Below are positions 23,682 to 32,195 of a stretch of DNA of 64,000 bases, one piece after another (the first letter of the stretch is position 1; the number at the start of each line of letters is the position of its first letter). The notes under the pieces were generated by a model, which was not told the DNA's origin, ran no database searches, and saw only the letters and a list, made by a program, of their open reading frames with translations. The stretch is from NCBI GenBank assembly GCA_965116565.1, contig OZ220699.1, positions 620,001-684,000 on the forward strand, read 5' to 3'. A program made the translations under genes and the position numbers. Origin of the DNA: Bin87 sp965116565. GTDB taxonomy: Bacteria; Chloroflexota; Dehalococcoidia; Lucifugimonadales; UBA3495.

Positions 23682-26099
23682 ATGATTCCGGCGGACGATC
23701 AGTCCATCCCTACCGACGGCAGCTTCCGGCGTGCGCTGGGGCTGCTGGAATTTGACGAAATACGTCGCCAACTGGCCTCCGCGACCCGTACCGCCGTCGG
23801 AGCGGGAGCAGCCGCTGAGCTCACTCCCTCCGCCGATCCGCGCGATGTGGCGGTGCGCCAGCAGGAAACCGCCGAGGCCCGCCGCCTGCTGGACACTGCG
23901 GCCGCCCTGGAACTGGGCCCCGCCGACGACCTCCGCCCTGCCGTGCATCGGGCGTTGCTGGGCGGCGTGCTTTCGGGAGAGGAACTGCACCACATCGGGG
24001 CGCTGGCCGCCGCTGCCCGGTGGAATCGAGACGCCCTGACCCACCGCGAAGACCTGCCGTTGCTGGCGACGGTCACCCAGAACTTGCCCGACCTGCCCGA
24101 CCTGGAGAGCGCCGTGAATCGCGCCATTGGCCCGGCCGGGGAGGTGCAGGACGACGCATCTCCGGAGCTGGCCCGTCTGCGCCGGGAATCACGCTCCGCC
24201 TACTCTGCCCTGAGCGACGTGATGCAACGGTCGCTGCGCCGTTACCAGCGTTCCGGCGTCGTGCAGGAGGACATCATCACCGAGCGCAACGGGCGGATGG
24301 TGCTCCTGATCAAGACCGATTTCAAGGGCAAGGCGCCCGGCATCGTGCACGACGTGTCGGACAGCGGCGCCACCGTGTTCATTGAACCCATGCCGGCCAT
24401 CGACCTGGGCAACCGCTGGCGGGAAACACGACTGGCCGAGCAGCGTGAGGAGGAACGAGTCCTCCGGCAACTGTCGTCCCTGGTGGGCCGGTACGCCGAG
24501 GACATCACCCTGATGGCGCACCTGCTGGGTCGGCTGGACCTTGCCGTGGCCAAGGGTAGGTACGCAGCGAGCCTGCGGGCCGTGCCGCCCAACCTGCTGG
24601 GTCCGGATGAGCCGCGTACCCTGCATCTGGGCGGCGCGCGGCACCCGCTGCTGTCCGGCGACGTGGTGCCGACCACCATCACCATCGGCGAGGGCAATCC
24701 GGTACTGCTGATCACGGGACCGAACGCCGGCGGCAAGACCGTCGCGCTCAAAACCGTCGGCTTGCTGGCGATGATGGCCCACGCCGGATTGCAGGTGCCG
24801 GCCAACGAGGCTGACCTGCCGCCGTTCGACGGCATCTACGCCGACATCGGCGACCAGCAGAGCATCTTTGAGTCGCTCTCCACGTTCAGCAGTCACATCA
24901 GCAACCTGCAGGGCATCATTGACGTCGCGACTGACCGGTCTTTGATCCTGATCGACGAACTTGGATCGGCTACCGACCCCGAGGAGGGTTCCGCGCTGGC
25001 CATCGCGCTGCTGTCCCACCTGCGCGACCGGGGCTCGATGGTGGTGGCGACGACGCACCACCGCAACGTGGCGCGCCTGGCCCAGGAAGAGCAGGGCATG
25101 GTCAACGCCAGCGTGGACCTGAACCCCAGGACGCTGGAGCCCACCTACCGCCTGACCCACGGCGTGCCGGGCCGCAGCTACGCCCTGACCATCGCGTCGC
25201 GGCTGGGTTTGCCAGAGTCAGTGATTTCTGGCGCGCAGACGCACCTGGAACCATCCCACGTGGAAACCGACCGGCTGCTGCAGGAATTGCAGGAGGAGCG
25301 GCTCACCGTATCGGAACTGCGGCAGCAGGCGGAGCAGGCGCTGGCCGACGCGCGGAGACAGGAGCATGAGATCGCCGAACGCCTGGAGGCGGTGGAGGAC
25401 ACCAAGGCGCAACTGGTCGAGGACGCTCGCCGCGAACTCGCCGAGGAGATCGCCGAGGTGGCCGGCCGCATCCGGCAGGCCGAACGCTCGCTGCGGCGTC
25501 AGCAGGAACGGCAGGCCGCCGGCCGGGAAGTTCAACAACCTGATGTCGACTTGCAGGCGGAGCGCGAGCGTCTGGTTGAAGCGCAGCGGGAGGTGGTATC
25601 GCCGGAGTGGGCTCCGATTCCCGTGGAGCGGCCGCCGTGGTATCACGACCTGCGTGTCGGCGATCGGGTGTACATCCGAGGAGTTTCCCGTCCGGTGGAG
25701 GTGGTGACACCGCCCGATGATCAGCAGGAGATCGAGGTGATTATTGGCAGCATGCGGGCGCGGCTGCCGGTGTACCAGTTGGACCGGCCCGCCGACCGCG
25801 TGCATCCCGTCGCCGAGCAGGCCGGCGTGGTGTATCGCCGTCCCGAGGCCAAGCGCACGCTGAGCCCGGAGGTGAACCTGCACGGCTACCGGGTGGACGA
25901 AGCGCTGAATGTCATTGACTCACTCCTGGACGATGCCGCGCTGGAAGGCATGACCTCGTTGAAAATCGTTCACGGCAAGGGTACGGGCGCGCTGCGTCGC
26001 GCCATCCGCGAGTACCTGACCGGCCACCCCTTGGTGGCGACCACAGAGCCGGGAGAAGGAGGCTCGGCAGGAGGAGTAACCGTAGTGCAATTGCGCTGA
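23682..26099 (+). CDS. mutS2: Endonuclease MutS2
   Basis: 805 residues, full length. The MutS core has Walker A GPNAGGKT (about 346-353), LIDELGSATDPEEGSALA (Walker B/signature) and VATTHHRNVARLA. A long coiled coil (about 530-640) and the C-terminal Smr nuclease domain follow, with VNLHGYRVDEAL and IVHGKGTGALRRAI. MutS2 acts on recombination intermediates and, in some bacteria, on collided ribosomes. The Smr entry motif reads LHGYR rather than LDLRG, as in several phyla. ATG 23682 sits directly behind an extended -10 element; no Shine-Dalgarno site is present. Confidence 0.93.
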   Translation: MIPADDQSIPTDGSFRRALGLLEFDEIRRQLASATRTAVGAGAAAELTPSADPRDVAVRQQETAEARRLLDTAAALELGPADDLRPAVHRALLGGVLSGEELHHIGALAAAARWNRDALTHREDLPLLATVTQNLPDLPDLESAVNRAIGPAGEVQDDASPELARLRRESRSAYSALSDVMQRSLRRYQRSGVVQEDIITERNGRMVLLIKTDFKGKAPGIVHDVSDSGATVFIEPMPAIDLGNRWRETRLAEQREEERVLRQLSSLVGRYAEDITLMAHLLGRLDLAVAKGRYAASLRAVPPNLLGPDEPRTLHLGGARHPLLSGDVVPTTITIGEGNPVLLITGPNAGGKTVALKTVGLLAMMAHAGLQVPANEADLPPFDGIYADIGDQQSIFESLSTFSSHISNLQGIIDVATDRSLILIDELGSATDPEEGSALAIALLSHLRDRGSMVVATTHHRNVARLAQEEQGMVNASVDLNPRTLEPTYRLTHGVPGRSYALTIASRLGLPESVISGAQTHLEPSHVETDRLLQELQEERLTVSELRQQAEQALADARRQEHEIAERLEAVEDTKAQLVEDARRELAEEIAEVAGRIRQAERSLRRQQERQAAGREVQQPDVDLQAERERLVEAQREVVSPEWAPIPVERPPWYHDLRVGDRVYIRGVSRPVEVVTPPDDQQEIEVIIGSMRARLPVYQLDRPADRVHPVAEQAGVVYRRPEAKRTLSPEVNLHGYRVDEALNVIDSLLDDAALEGMTSLKIVHGKGTGALRRAIREYLTGHPLVATTEPGEGGSAGGVTVVQLR

Positions 26100-26499
26100 T
26101 GGGGATTGACGGCTCTGGGCGCATGAGTGTCTGCCAGGCGGCGCGATGTCCAATCACAACCAAGCGCCGCAGTACTGGCGTCGAATCGCATGCCCATTGG
26201 CACACGGAAACCAATGCCGAGACCTTTGGCATTGGCCTCAATATACTCTGGAAGTTTACCCTGCGACATCCCGGGCTAACACGCCCTCATATATAGCAAT
26301 CATTTAAGTTATACGTCCAACTCAAACTCATACCAGACCGCGTACATATATTGAACGACTTTTCAGATACAACAGACGACAGGCATAGGAATTCACGGGA
26401 ACAAGCACCAGTACTTGATGGCCCATCGCCGGACCGATTCGGTGATGGTTGGCGATACCGTCGCGTAAACCCTGTTCTGACTGGCACGCAGACCCCCGC
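26100..26499. other. No recognisable gene
   Basis: Between mutS2 and the TrkH remnant. Short open frames on both strands have no ribosome site and no family resemblance; 26280-26380 is locally AT-rich (tatatagcaatcatttaagttatac). Confidence 0.4.
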
Positions 26500-27213
26500 A
26501 CCCGCGCGGCAGTGGTCGTCGATGCGGCTGCTTTTGCTGGGCGGGATTCTGCTGGCCTCGCCGATGGAGTCGGTGCGGGACCACGCATCGCGTTCTTCAC
26601 GGCCGTGTCGGCCTCAACGGCGACCGGATTGACCGTGGTGTACACCGTCGAGTTCTGTTCGCCCGCGGGAGAGGCGGTGATATTTGCCCTCATGCTGTTG
26701 GGCGGCTTGGAGTTCATCACCGCCGCCACCGCCCTGATCAACGTCATCGGCCGCCGGTAGACGACGGTGGAGGAGGACGTTTACCGGGACACCGTCGGAG
26801 CGATTTCCGTGGGGAGCCTGACCGGCGTGGCAGGCAACATCCTGGTCGCGTTTTTCATCATCGACCTGGCCGGGGCGGCACTGCTGTTCATTGAGATCAG
26901 GAACATATCCGGCCTCTCGCTCGGCGAAGCGGCGTGGCAATCGATCTTTCTGTCCGCCTCCGCACTGAACAGCGCCGGGTTTTCCATCCTGCCCCACGCG
27001 CCGGATGGGAACAACGCCGCCACGCTGGGCGCCCATCCTTATCTGATGTGGGTGATCACGCCGCTCATCATCGTGGGCGCGCTGGGCTGGCCGTACATCA
27101 TGGACCTGCGCCGTAACCGGACCCGGTTTTCGCTGCGGCAATGGCGAGGTCAGTTCAAATTCAAACTCTCGCGGCTGACGCTGGATACCAGAACTGATCG
27201 GGATTGGATGACA
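26500..27213 (+). pseudogene. TrkH/KtrB-type potassium channel remnant
   Basis: Fragments of a Trk/Ktr potassium-translocating subunit: WSSMRLLLLGGILLASPM in one frame, then, after a frameshift around 26565-26600, PRIAFFTAVSASTATGLTVV (first pore helix and selectivity filter region) and LMLLGGLEFITAATAL. An in-frame TAG at 26758-26760 follows, then the same frame resumes with YRDTVGAISVGSLTGVAGNI, SIFLSASALNSAGFSILPH (second pore) and ends in non-homologous sequence. Only about half of a 440-residue protein remains, and no TrkA is present. Confidence 0.72.
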
Positions 27214-27278
27214 TCGGGCGCTTTTGATATCTGTTGCATGTCTGATAGCATCGAATCGGGCGTTATGCCGCCGGCGCT

Positions 27279-27515
27279 CTACCTGCGCTCGTCGGGATAA
27301 TCGTCATCCTCAATGTAATCGTCGTCGTAATACCACTCGTACTCATCCTCTTCCCGTCGCCGCAGCCGTCCCCAGACCAGCTTGCCCACGACCACGACCA
27401 CCGCGAGCAGCACCAGGCCGCTGATGATCCAGATATCTATGTATGCCAGCCAGGTGAGGTCGGCGGGCGCGCCGCCGGCTTGCAGGAGGGTGGAGAGGGG
27501 GCCGGGGAAGTGCAT
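27279..27515 (-). CDS. Small membrane protein with acidic tail
   Basis: 78 residues: short polar N terminus, one TM helix (DIWIISGLVLLAVVVVVGKL), an Arg-rich stop-transfer patch (WGRLRRREED) and a very acidic, Tyr-rich tail (YEWYYDDDYIEDDDYPDERR). GGAG lies about 8 nt before the ATG. Function unknown; tail composition suggests a cytoplasmic interaction surface. Confidence 0.65.
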   Translation of the reverse strand: MHFPGPLSTLLQAGGAPADLTWLAYIDIWIISGLVLLAVVVVVGKLVWGRLRRREEDEYEWYYDDDYIEDDDYPDERR

Positions 27516-27669
27516 CCGTTGCTCCGCAGCGCAAAATAGTCGAATCTTGCAGGGCTTTCAGTATGCCATTTTCGATGCGATGAACAATAATAGCATTCGT
27601 CCCCCCGCCGGGCTGTCGTTATCCAGCGCCGCGTGATGGCGATCCAGGGCGGGCTGATGGTGATACGTT

Positions 27670-28584
27670 ATGAAAGAGACTGTGAATGCTTTTCTACAGC
27701 ACCTCGTCGTTGAGCGGGGCTTTTCCCAGAACACGCTGGACGCCTACAGCAACGACCTCAACCAGTTCCGGGGCTTCGTGTCCCAGTATCTGAACGTTTC
27801 CGACGACGATGCGGAAACCTGGCGCGTGGTGGACCTTGACCTGTTGAATGCTTATATCAGCGAGTTGCGGGACAAGAAAGGGTACCGGGACTCGACGACC
27901 GCGCGCAAAGTCGCCGCGGTCCGTTCTTTCTTCGGCTACCTGAGCGCCAACGAGCTCATCAGCGAGGACCCCACGGAAAACCTGGGCTCGCCCCGGGTCG
28001 GTCGTTCCGTGCCGAAGTACATTTCCGAATCGGACGTGAAACTGCTGTTGAGCAGCGCTGCCGACACCGGCACGGCGGAGGGCCGCCGCGACGCGAGCAT
28101 CCTGGAACTCCTCTACGCCACCGGCGTACGCGTCAGTGAACTGGTTGCTCTCAACGTGCAGGACATCGATTTCGAGGAGGGCTTCATACGCGCGTGGGGC
28201 AAGGGTTCCAAGGAACGCATCGTGTACCTGTATCCCGAAGCCCTGGCGAACCTGCGGGTCTACATCGGCGGTGCGCGGGCCGACCTGGTCAGCAACAAGA
28301 AGGGCGAAACCGCCCTTTACATCAACAACCGCGGCGAGCGGCTGACGCGGCAGTGGGTGTGGAACATCCTGAAAAACGCCGCGAAAAAATCGGGCGTCGA
28401 TCCCAAGATAACGCCCCACACGCTGCGCCACAGCTTTGCCACGCACCTGCTGCAGAACGGGGCCTCGCTGCGTCACGTGCAGGAACTGCTGGGGCACTCC
28501 AGCATCTCCACCACGCAGGTGTACACGCACCTCACCGACTCCCACATCAGGGACGAGTACGAGCGCAGCCATCCCCGGGCGTGA
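27670..28584 (+). CDS. xerD: Tyrosine recombinase XerD/XerC
   Basis: 304 residues, the usual length. N-terminal SAM-like core-binding domain (FLQHLVVERGFSQNTLDAYS) and C-terminal catalytic domain with R154 (ATGVRVSEL), K178/K181 (WGKGSKERI), H250-x-x-R253 (PHTLRHSFATHLL), H276 (LGHSS) and nucleophile Y285 (TTQVYTH). It resolves chromosome dimers at dif or acts as an integrase; the absence of phage or transposon genes nearby and the standard length favour the housekeeping role. XerC versus XerD cannot be decided from one gene. Confidence 0.88.
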   Translation: MKETVNAFLQHLVVERGFSQNTLDAYSNDLNQFRGFVSQYLNVSDDDAETWRVVDLDLLNAYISELRDKKGYRDSTTARKVAAVRSFFGYLSANELISEDPTENLGSPRVGRSVPKYISESDVKLLLSSAADTGTAEGRRDASILELLYATGVRVSELVALNVQDIDFEEGFIRAWGKGSKERIVYLYPEALANLRVYIGGARADLVSNKKGETALYINNRGERLTRQWVWNILKNAAKKSGVDPKITPHTLRHSFATHLLQNGASLRHVQELLGHSSISTTQVYTHLTDSHIRDEYERSHPRA

Positions 28585-28608
28585 ACGGGTCTTCTGTGTA
28601 AAACGCCC

Positions 28609-28637
28609 ATCCTTCGAGACGCGCAGGATGAGCGGAC
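28609..28637. repeat. Dispersed repeat, CATCCTTCGAGACGCGCAGGATG type
   Basis: Imperfect hairpin (catcctt/aggatg) between convergent genes. A relative (ctcatcctgaacctgtcgaaggacgag) is at 62486-62521. Confidence 0.55.
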
Positions 28638-28682
28638 GGATTCTGCGCGAATTTCGATTCACGCACGCGCGCAGAGTCGGCT

Positions 28683-29444
28683 TCAGCCTTCCCCCGCCGG
28701 GTTGGTGCGGTCCCGGGCGTTGACCACGCGTGTTTTCGCGATGTGGTCGTACAGGTTCCGGCGGTCATCGTTAATTACCACGAGCAGGCCATTGGCGAGC
28801 TGGAACAGCGCCCAGATTCCTATCATCCATCCCGTGCCGACGAAAAACCAGGGCGCAGCGGCAACAGCAGCCCGCGTGGTCGCCTGCTGCGGCGACATGG
28901 CTTCGCCGGTCGCGTTATCCACGGGGCGCGCGCCGATGATAAGGTGGCCGGCGCCGGCGCCGGCGCCCTGCTTGGTGTACATGAACCAGTAGTAGCCGAA
29001 CATCACTGCCGTGGTGATGATCCATCCGATGAACTGCCACAGCAAGACTGCGCCCAATCCCAATGCGAACGCAGAAGCCCCCGCCGGAATCAACACGATG
29101 ACAGATACCACGATGTTCACCAGGAAACCGATTCCGATCTCAACAAGGAACGCCAGGACCCGCCTGCTGGGTTCCACCAAGTCGCCGGCCATGCCCGATC
29201 CGGGCTCGGTCAGGCGACGGAGGGACTCCGACCAGTCGGCGCCCCCTGTTATCAAGCCGGCGGATGCCGCCCGGTAAACAGCGGTCGCGATGCCGGACTC
29301 ACCGACAAAATCGACCCGTGCGCCGCGGTGCGGGCTTCCGGACTCTTTCCATTCGGCCGTAACAAAGGCGTAGCGCTCGCCATCGTCACCGGAAATAATC
29401 CCTTCGCCTGTTTCACGGGAATAATGCAAGATGGTTCCGAGCAT
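28683..29444 (-). CDS. RDD-family membrane protein with cold-shock-like N terminus
   Basis: 253 residues. Residues 1-50 read like an OB-fold cold-shock domain (GTILHYSRETGEGIISGDDG, RYAFVTAEW), followed from about residue 95 by an RDD domain: PSRRVLAFLVEIGIGFLVN, two to three TM helices, LIIGARPVDNATGE, and a final VVINDDRRNLYDHIAKTRVV, which is the diagnostic C-terminal RDD motif. RDD proteins have been linked to small-solute or ion transport. The ATG at 29444 is preferred to TTG 29462; the site is only modestly supported. Confidence 0.78.
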   Translation of the reverse strand: MLGTILHYSRETGEGIISGDDGERYAFVTAEWKESGSPHRGARVDFVGESGIATAVYRAASAGLITGGADWSESLRRLTEPGSGMAGDLVEPSRRVLAFLVEIGIGFLVNIVVSVIVLIPAGASAFALGLGAVLLWQFIGWIITTAVMFGYYWFMYTKQGAGAGAGHLIIGARPVDNATGEAMSPQQATTRAAVAAAPWFFVGTGWMIGIWALFQLANGLLVVINDDRRNLYDHIAKTRVVNARDRTNPAGEG

Positions 29445-29637
29445 GCCGCTTGGCGTCTCCAATCCACTGCTTCAAATGGAAGTGCATCCGGCGAAGATTA
29501 TATCGTTGGCGGTCAAGTTATTCGAGCAAGGTATCAAGCTGAGACCGTCCGGAGTTGATGGAAATCCCGATAGAAGAGACCCATCCGGGACACAGGCAGT
29601 CATTCGAGGAGGCGGCGCCAGATAAAGGACGGGCGGG

Positions 29638-29719
29638 GTAAGGAATCCCAGGACCGGAGATCAGGCGCGGAATGACGGCGCTGGCCGTGTCTCCGTCAAC
29701 TCAAACCTGAACGGTTACC
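29638..29719. mobile_element. Degenerate half copy of the MITE-like element (copy D)
   Basis: About 80 bp matching the right half of copy C, ending in tcaactcaaacctgaacggttacc, which corresponds to the terminal repeat ctcaagtctgaacagttacc. No left end is found. The rest of the 29445-29900 gap shows no convincing gene. Confidence 0.45.
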
Positions 29720-29900
29720 GGATTGGATGAAAAAGCATTGACATAAACCCGCAAGGCGCGGTCTGCCAATTCCCGGGCGTTTGCTGGTATCATTGACTCA
29801 TGCCAACGGCCGTTTCCCTCAATCGCCGTTCCCATCAATACTCTGACTGCAAATTGCGCTGACGAACGCCCTCCGGCGTGGCGGCGCATGGGGGGTCGCA

Positions 29901-30248
29901 ATGCCAAGCAAGGGCAAACGAGTAGCGTCGCGCCAGCAGAATCTCCGCCGGCGCCGCAACAACTCCAACCGCAACAATACATCCGGGGGCGCGAGGCCAA
30001 CCGCCGTAGCCGAACCCGTGGCCACTGTGGCCGAGGCGGTCGCATCATCTGCACCCGCCGCCGTCGCCGCACCCGCTCAGGCTCCCTCCGGCGCCAGCCA
30101 GGCCATCGGTCGTCCTCAGACCCAACCCCGTGGGCGCCGCTTTGACCGGCCCGCCGCCTACAACCACGTTGGGTCGGAACTCAGGCGCATCGGCATATTC
30201 TCCGGCGTGCTGGTGGTGGTGCTGGTTGCCGTATCGTTCGTGATCTAG
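29901..30248 (+). CDS. Small basic, Ala/Pro-rich single-TM protein
   Basis: 115 residues: very basic start (MPSKGKRVASRQQNLRRRRN), Ala/Pro-rich linker, a second basic patch (GRRFDRPAAYNHVGSELRRI) and a C-terminal TM helix (IFSGVLVVVLVAVSFVI). A tail-anchored layout with an RNA- or DNA-binding-like head. It ends 37 nt before uvrC on the same strand and may be co-transcribed with it. Function unknown. Confidence 0.65.
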   Translation: MPSKGKRVASRQQNLRRRRNNSNRNNTSGGARPTAVAEPVATVAEAVASSAPAAVAAPAQAPSGASQAIGRPQTQPRGRRFDRPAAYNHVGSELRRIGIFSGVLVVVLVAVSFVI

Positions 30249-30285
30249 CTACGGAGGCGGCTACCTGCCGGGGGGCCGCGCTGTC

Positions 30286-32157
30286 ATGTTCCGGGACGAA
30301 ATCGACCACCGCCTGCTGGTGACGCCGGAACGCCCGGGCGTTTACCTGATGAAGAACGCCCGGGGCGCGGTGATCTACGTCGGCAAGGCGGCGGTGCTGC
30401 GCAACCGGCTGCGCTCGTACTTCGGGTCGCCGGCCGGACTGGACCGCAAGACGCGCCGCATGGTCAGCGAGCTGGCCGATTTCGAGTACATCGTCACCGA
30501 CACCGAGGCCGAGGCGCTGATCCTGGAAAACACGCTGATCAAGCGCCACCGTCCGTACTTCAACGTTCGGCTCAAGGACGACAAGACCTACCCATACCTG
30601 AAGGTTGACCTGGCCGAGGAATTTCCCCGCGTGTACATCACCCGGGGCGCCCACACCGACGGGGCACGCTACTTCGGCCCGTTCGCCAGCGCCGGCAGCG
30701 TCCGGCAGTCAATGGACCTGGTCAAAAAGCTGTTCCCCTATCGTTCCTGCACCAAGCGAATCACGGGGATGGACCCGCGGCCGTGCCTGGAGTACTACAT
30801 CCACCGTTGCGTGGGGCCGTGCGCGGGCCTCGCCACCAGCGAAGAGTATGACGAGGTCATCAAGCAGGTCATCCTGTTCCTGGAGGGCAACACCGAGACC
30901 GTAACGAGCCAGATCCGGGACAAGATGGAACAGGCCGCCGAGTCGCTGGAATTCGAGCGCGCAGCCGTGCTTCGGGACCAGATGGGCGCCATCCAGAAAT
31001 TCGAGGAGGAACGCACCGTCAAGGTGGACTCGGGACGGGCTATGGACCTGGACGCCATTGCCCTGGCCGTGGCGGATCCGGACTCGCGCATCACCGAGGC
31101 CTGGGTCGAGGTGTTCTTCATCCGCCGGGGCAAGCTGATCGGGCGCGACCACTTCTTCATGGAGACGCCGGAGGACGACGAGCCCGGCGCTATCACCGCC
31201 CAGTTCGTGCAGCAGTTTTACGCAAATGCGCTGGAGATTCCGCCCACCATATTGGTGCAGCACGACCCGCCGGAGGAGGATGCGCAACTGTTGCAGAACT
31301 TCCTGCGCGACCGGCGCGAGGGTGCGGTCCGGCTGTACCGCCCTCAGCGTGGAGAGAACCGCAAGCTGGTGCAGGTGGTGGCCGAAAACGCGTCGGAGGG
31401 CCTGGCGCAGCACCGGGTCAAGTGGCTCAACCGCTCCGACGCGATCCAGGGCGCGCTGACGGAGCTGGAGGAGGAACTCAGCCTGCCGGCCGCGCCCGTG
31501 CGCATGGAGTGTTATGACATCTCGCACATCCAGGGCAGCAACCTGGTGGGCAGCATGGTGGTGTTCGACGATGGCAAACCGCGCACCCGCGACTACCGCC
31601 GGTTTAAGATCAAGGCCGTGGACGGCGTTGACGACTACGCCAGCATGAAGGAGATGCTGACCCGGCGGTTCAAGCGGCTCAGCCAGGCCATCAACAATCC
31701 CGACCCGGACGGCAAGGTTGATACCTGGGGCGTCATGCCCGACCTGGTGATAATCGACGGCGGCAAGGGGCACCTGTCGGCTGCGCAGGAGGTGATGCTG
31801 CATCTGGGGCTGGAGCAGATCCCGTTATGTTCCCTGGCAAAAGAGAACGAGGAAATCTTCGTGCCCCACACGCCGGAGCCCATCGTGCTGCCCCGGGACT
31901 CGCAGGCTCTGTACCTCATGCAGCGCATCCGGGACGAAGCCCACCGATTCGCCATCACGTTCCACCGGAACCTGCGCTCCAAGGGCAGCCTCAAGTCGCC
32001 CATCGACATGGTCACCGGCATCGGTCCCAAACGCAAACGGATGCTGTTACGTCGGTTCGGTTCCCTGCAGGGGATCAAGGAAGCGACGGTAGAGGACATT
32101 GCGGCAGTGCCGGGCCTGACGCGCTCGCTGGCCGTCAGACTGAAACAGACAATATAG
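30286..32157 (+). CDS. uvrC: Excinuclease ABC subunit C
   Basis: 623 residues, full length. GIY-YIG nuclease (PGVYLMKNARGAVIYVGKA), the Cys-rich centre (CLEYYIHRCVGPCAG), UVR motif (LEFERAAVLRDQM), RNase H-like C-terminal nuclease (ECYDISHIQGSNLVGSMVVF; DLVIIDGGKGHL) and terminal helix-hairpin-helix motifs (GIGPKRKRMLLRRFGSL; VPGLTRSLAVRL). It makes both incisions in nucleotide excision repair. uvrA and uvrB are not in the window. The ATG has a weak ribosome site (CCGGGGGG). Confidence 0.95.
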   Translation: MFRDEIDHRLLVTPERPGVYLMKNARGAVIYVGKAAVLRNRLRSYFGSPAGLDRKTRRMVSELADFEYIVTDTEAEALILENTLIKRHRPYFNVRLKDDKTYPYLKVDLAEEFPRVYITRGAHTDGARYFGPFASAGSVRQSMDLVKKLFPYRSCTKRITGMDPRPCLEYYIHRCVGPCAGLATSEEYDEVIKQVILFLEGNTETVTSQIRDKMEQAAESLEFERAAVLRDQMGAIQKFEEERTVKVDSGRAMDLDAIALAVADPDSRITEAWVEVFFIRRGKLIGRDHFFMETPEDDEPGAITAQFVQQFYANALEIPPTILVQHDPPEEDAQLLQNFLRDRREGAVRLYRPQRGENRKLVQVVAENASEGLAQHRVKWLNRSDAIQGALTELEEELSLPAAPVRMECYDISHIQGSNLVGSMVVFDDGKPRTRDYRRFKIKAVDGVDDYASMKEMLTRRFKRLSQAINNPDPDGKVDTWGVMPDLVIIDGGKGHLSAAQEVMLHLGLEQIPLCSLAKENEEIFVPHTPEPIVLPRDSQALYLMQRIRDEAHRFAITFHRNLRSKGSLKSPIDMVTGIGPKRKRMLLRRFGSLQGIKEATVEDIAAVPGLTRSLAVRLKQTI

Positions 32158-32195
32158 ACCGACGCTCACGTGGTGGCGGTCTCCGAGGCAACATC

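Noticed and set aside
25970..26269. 99-codon minus-strand frame partly outside mutS2
   Set aside because: More than half is antisense to the Smr domain; the remaining part has no recognisable motif.
29701..29835. 44-codon minus-strand frame with protein-like composition
   Set aside because: Its last codons read into the terminal repeat of the degenerate MITE copy D, and there is no ribosome site.
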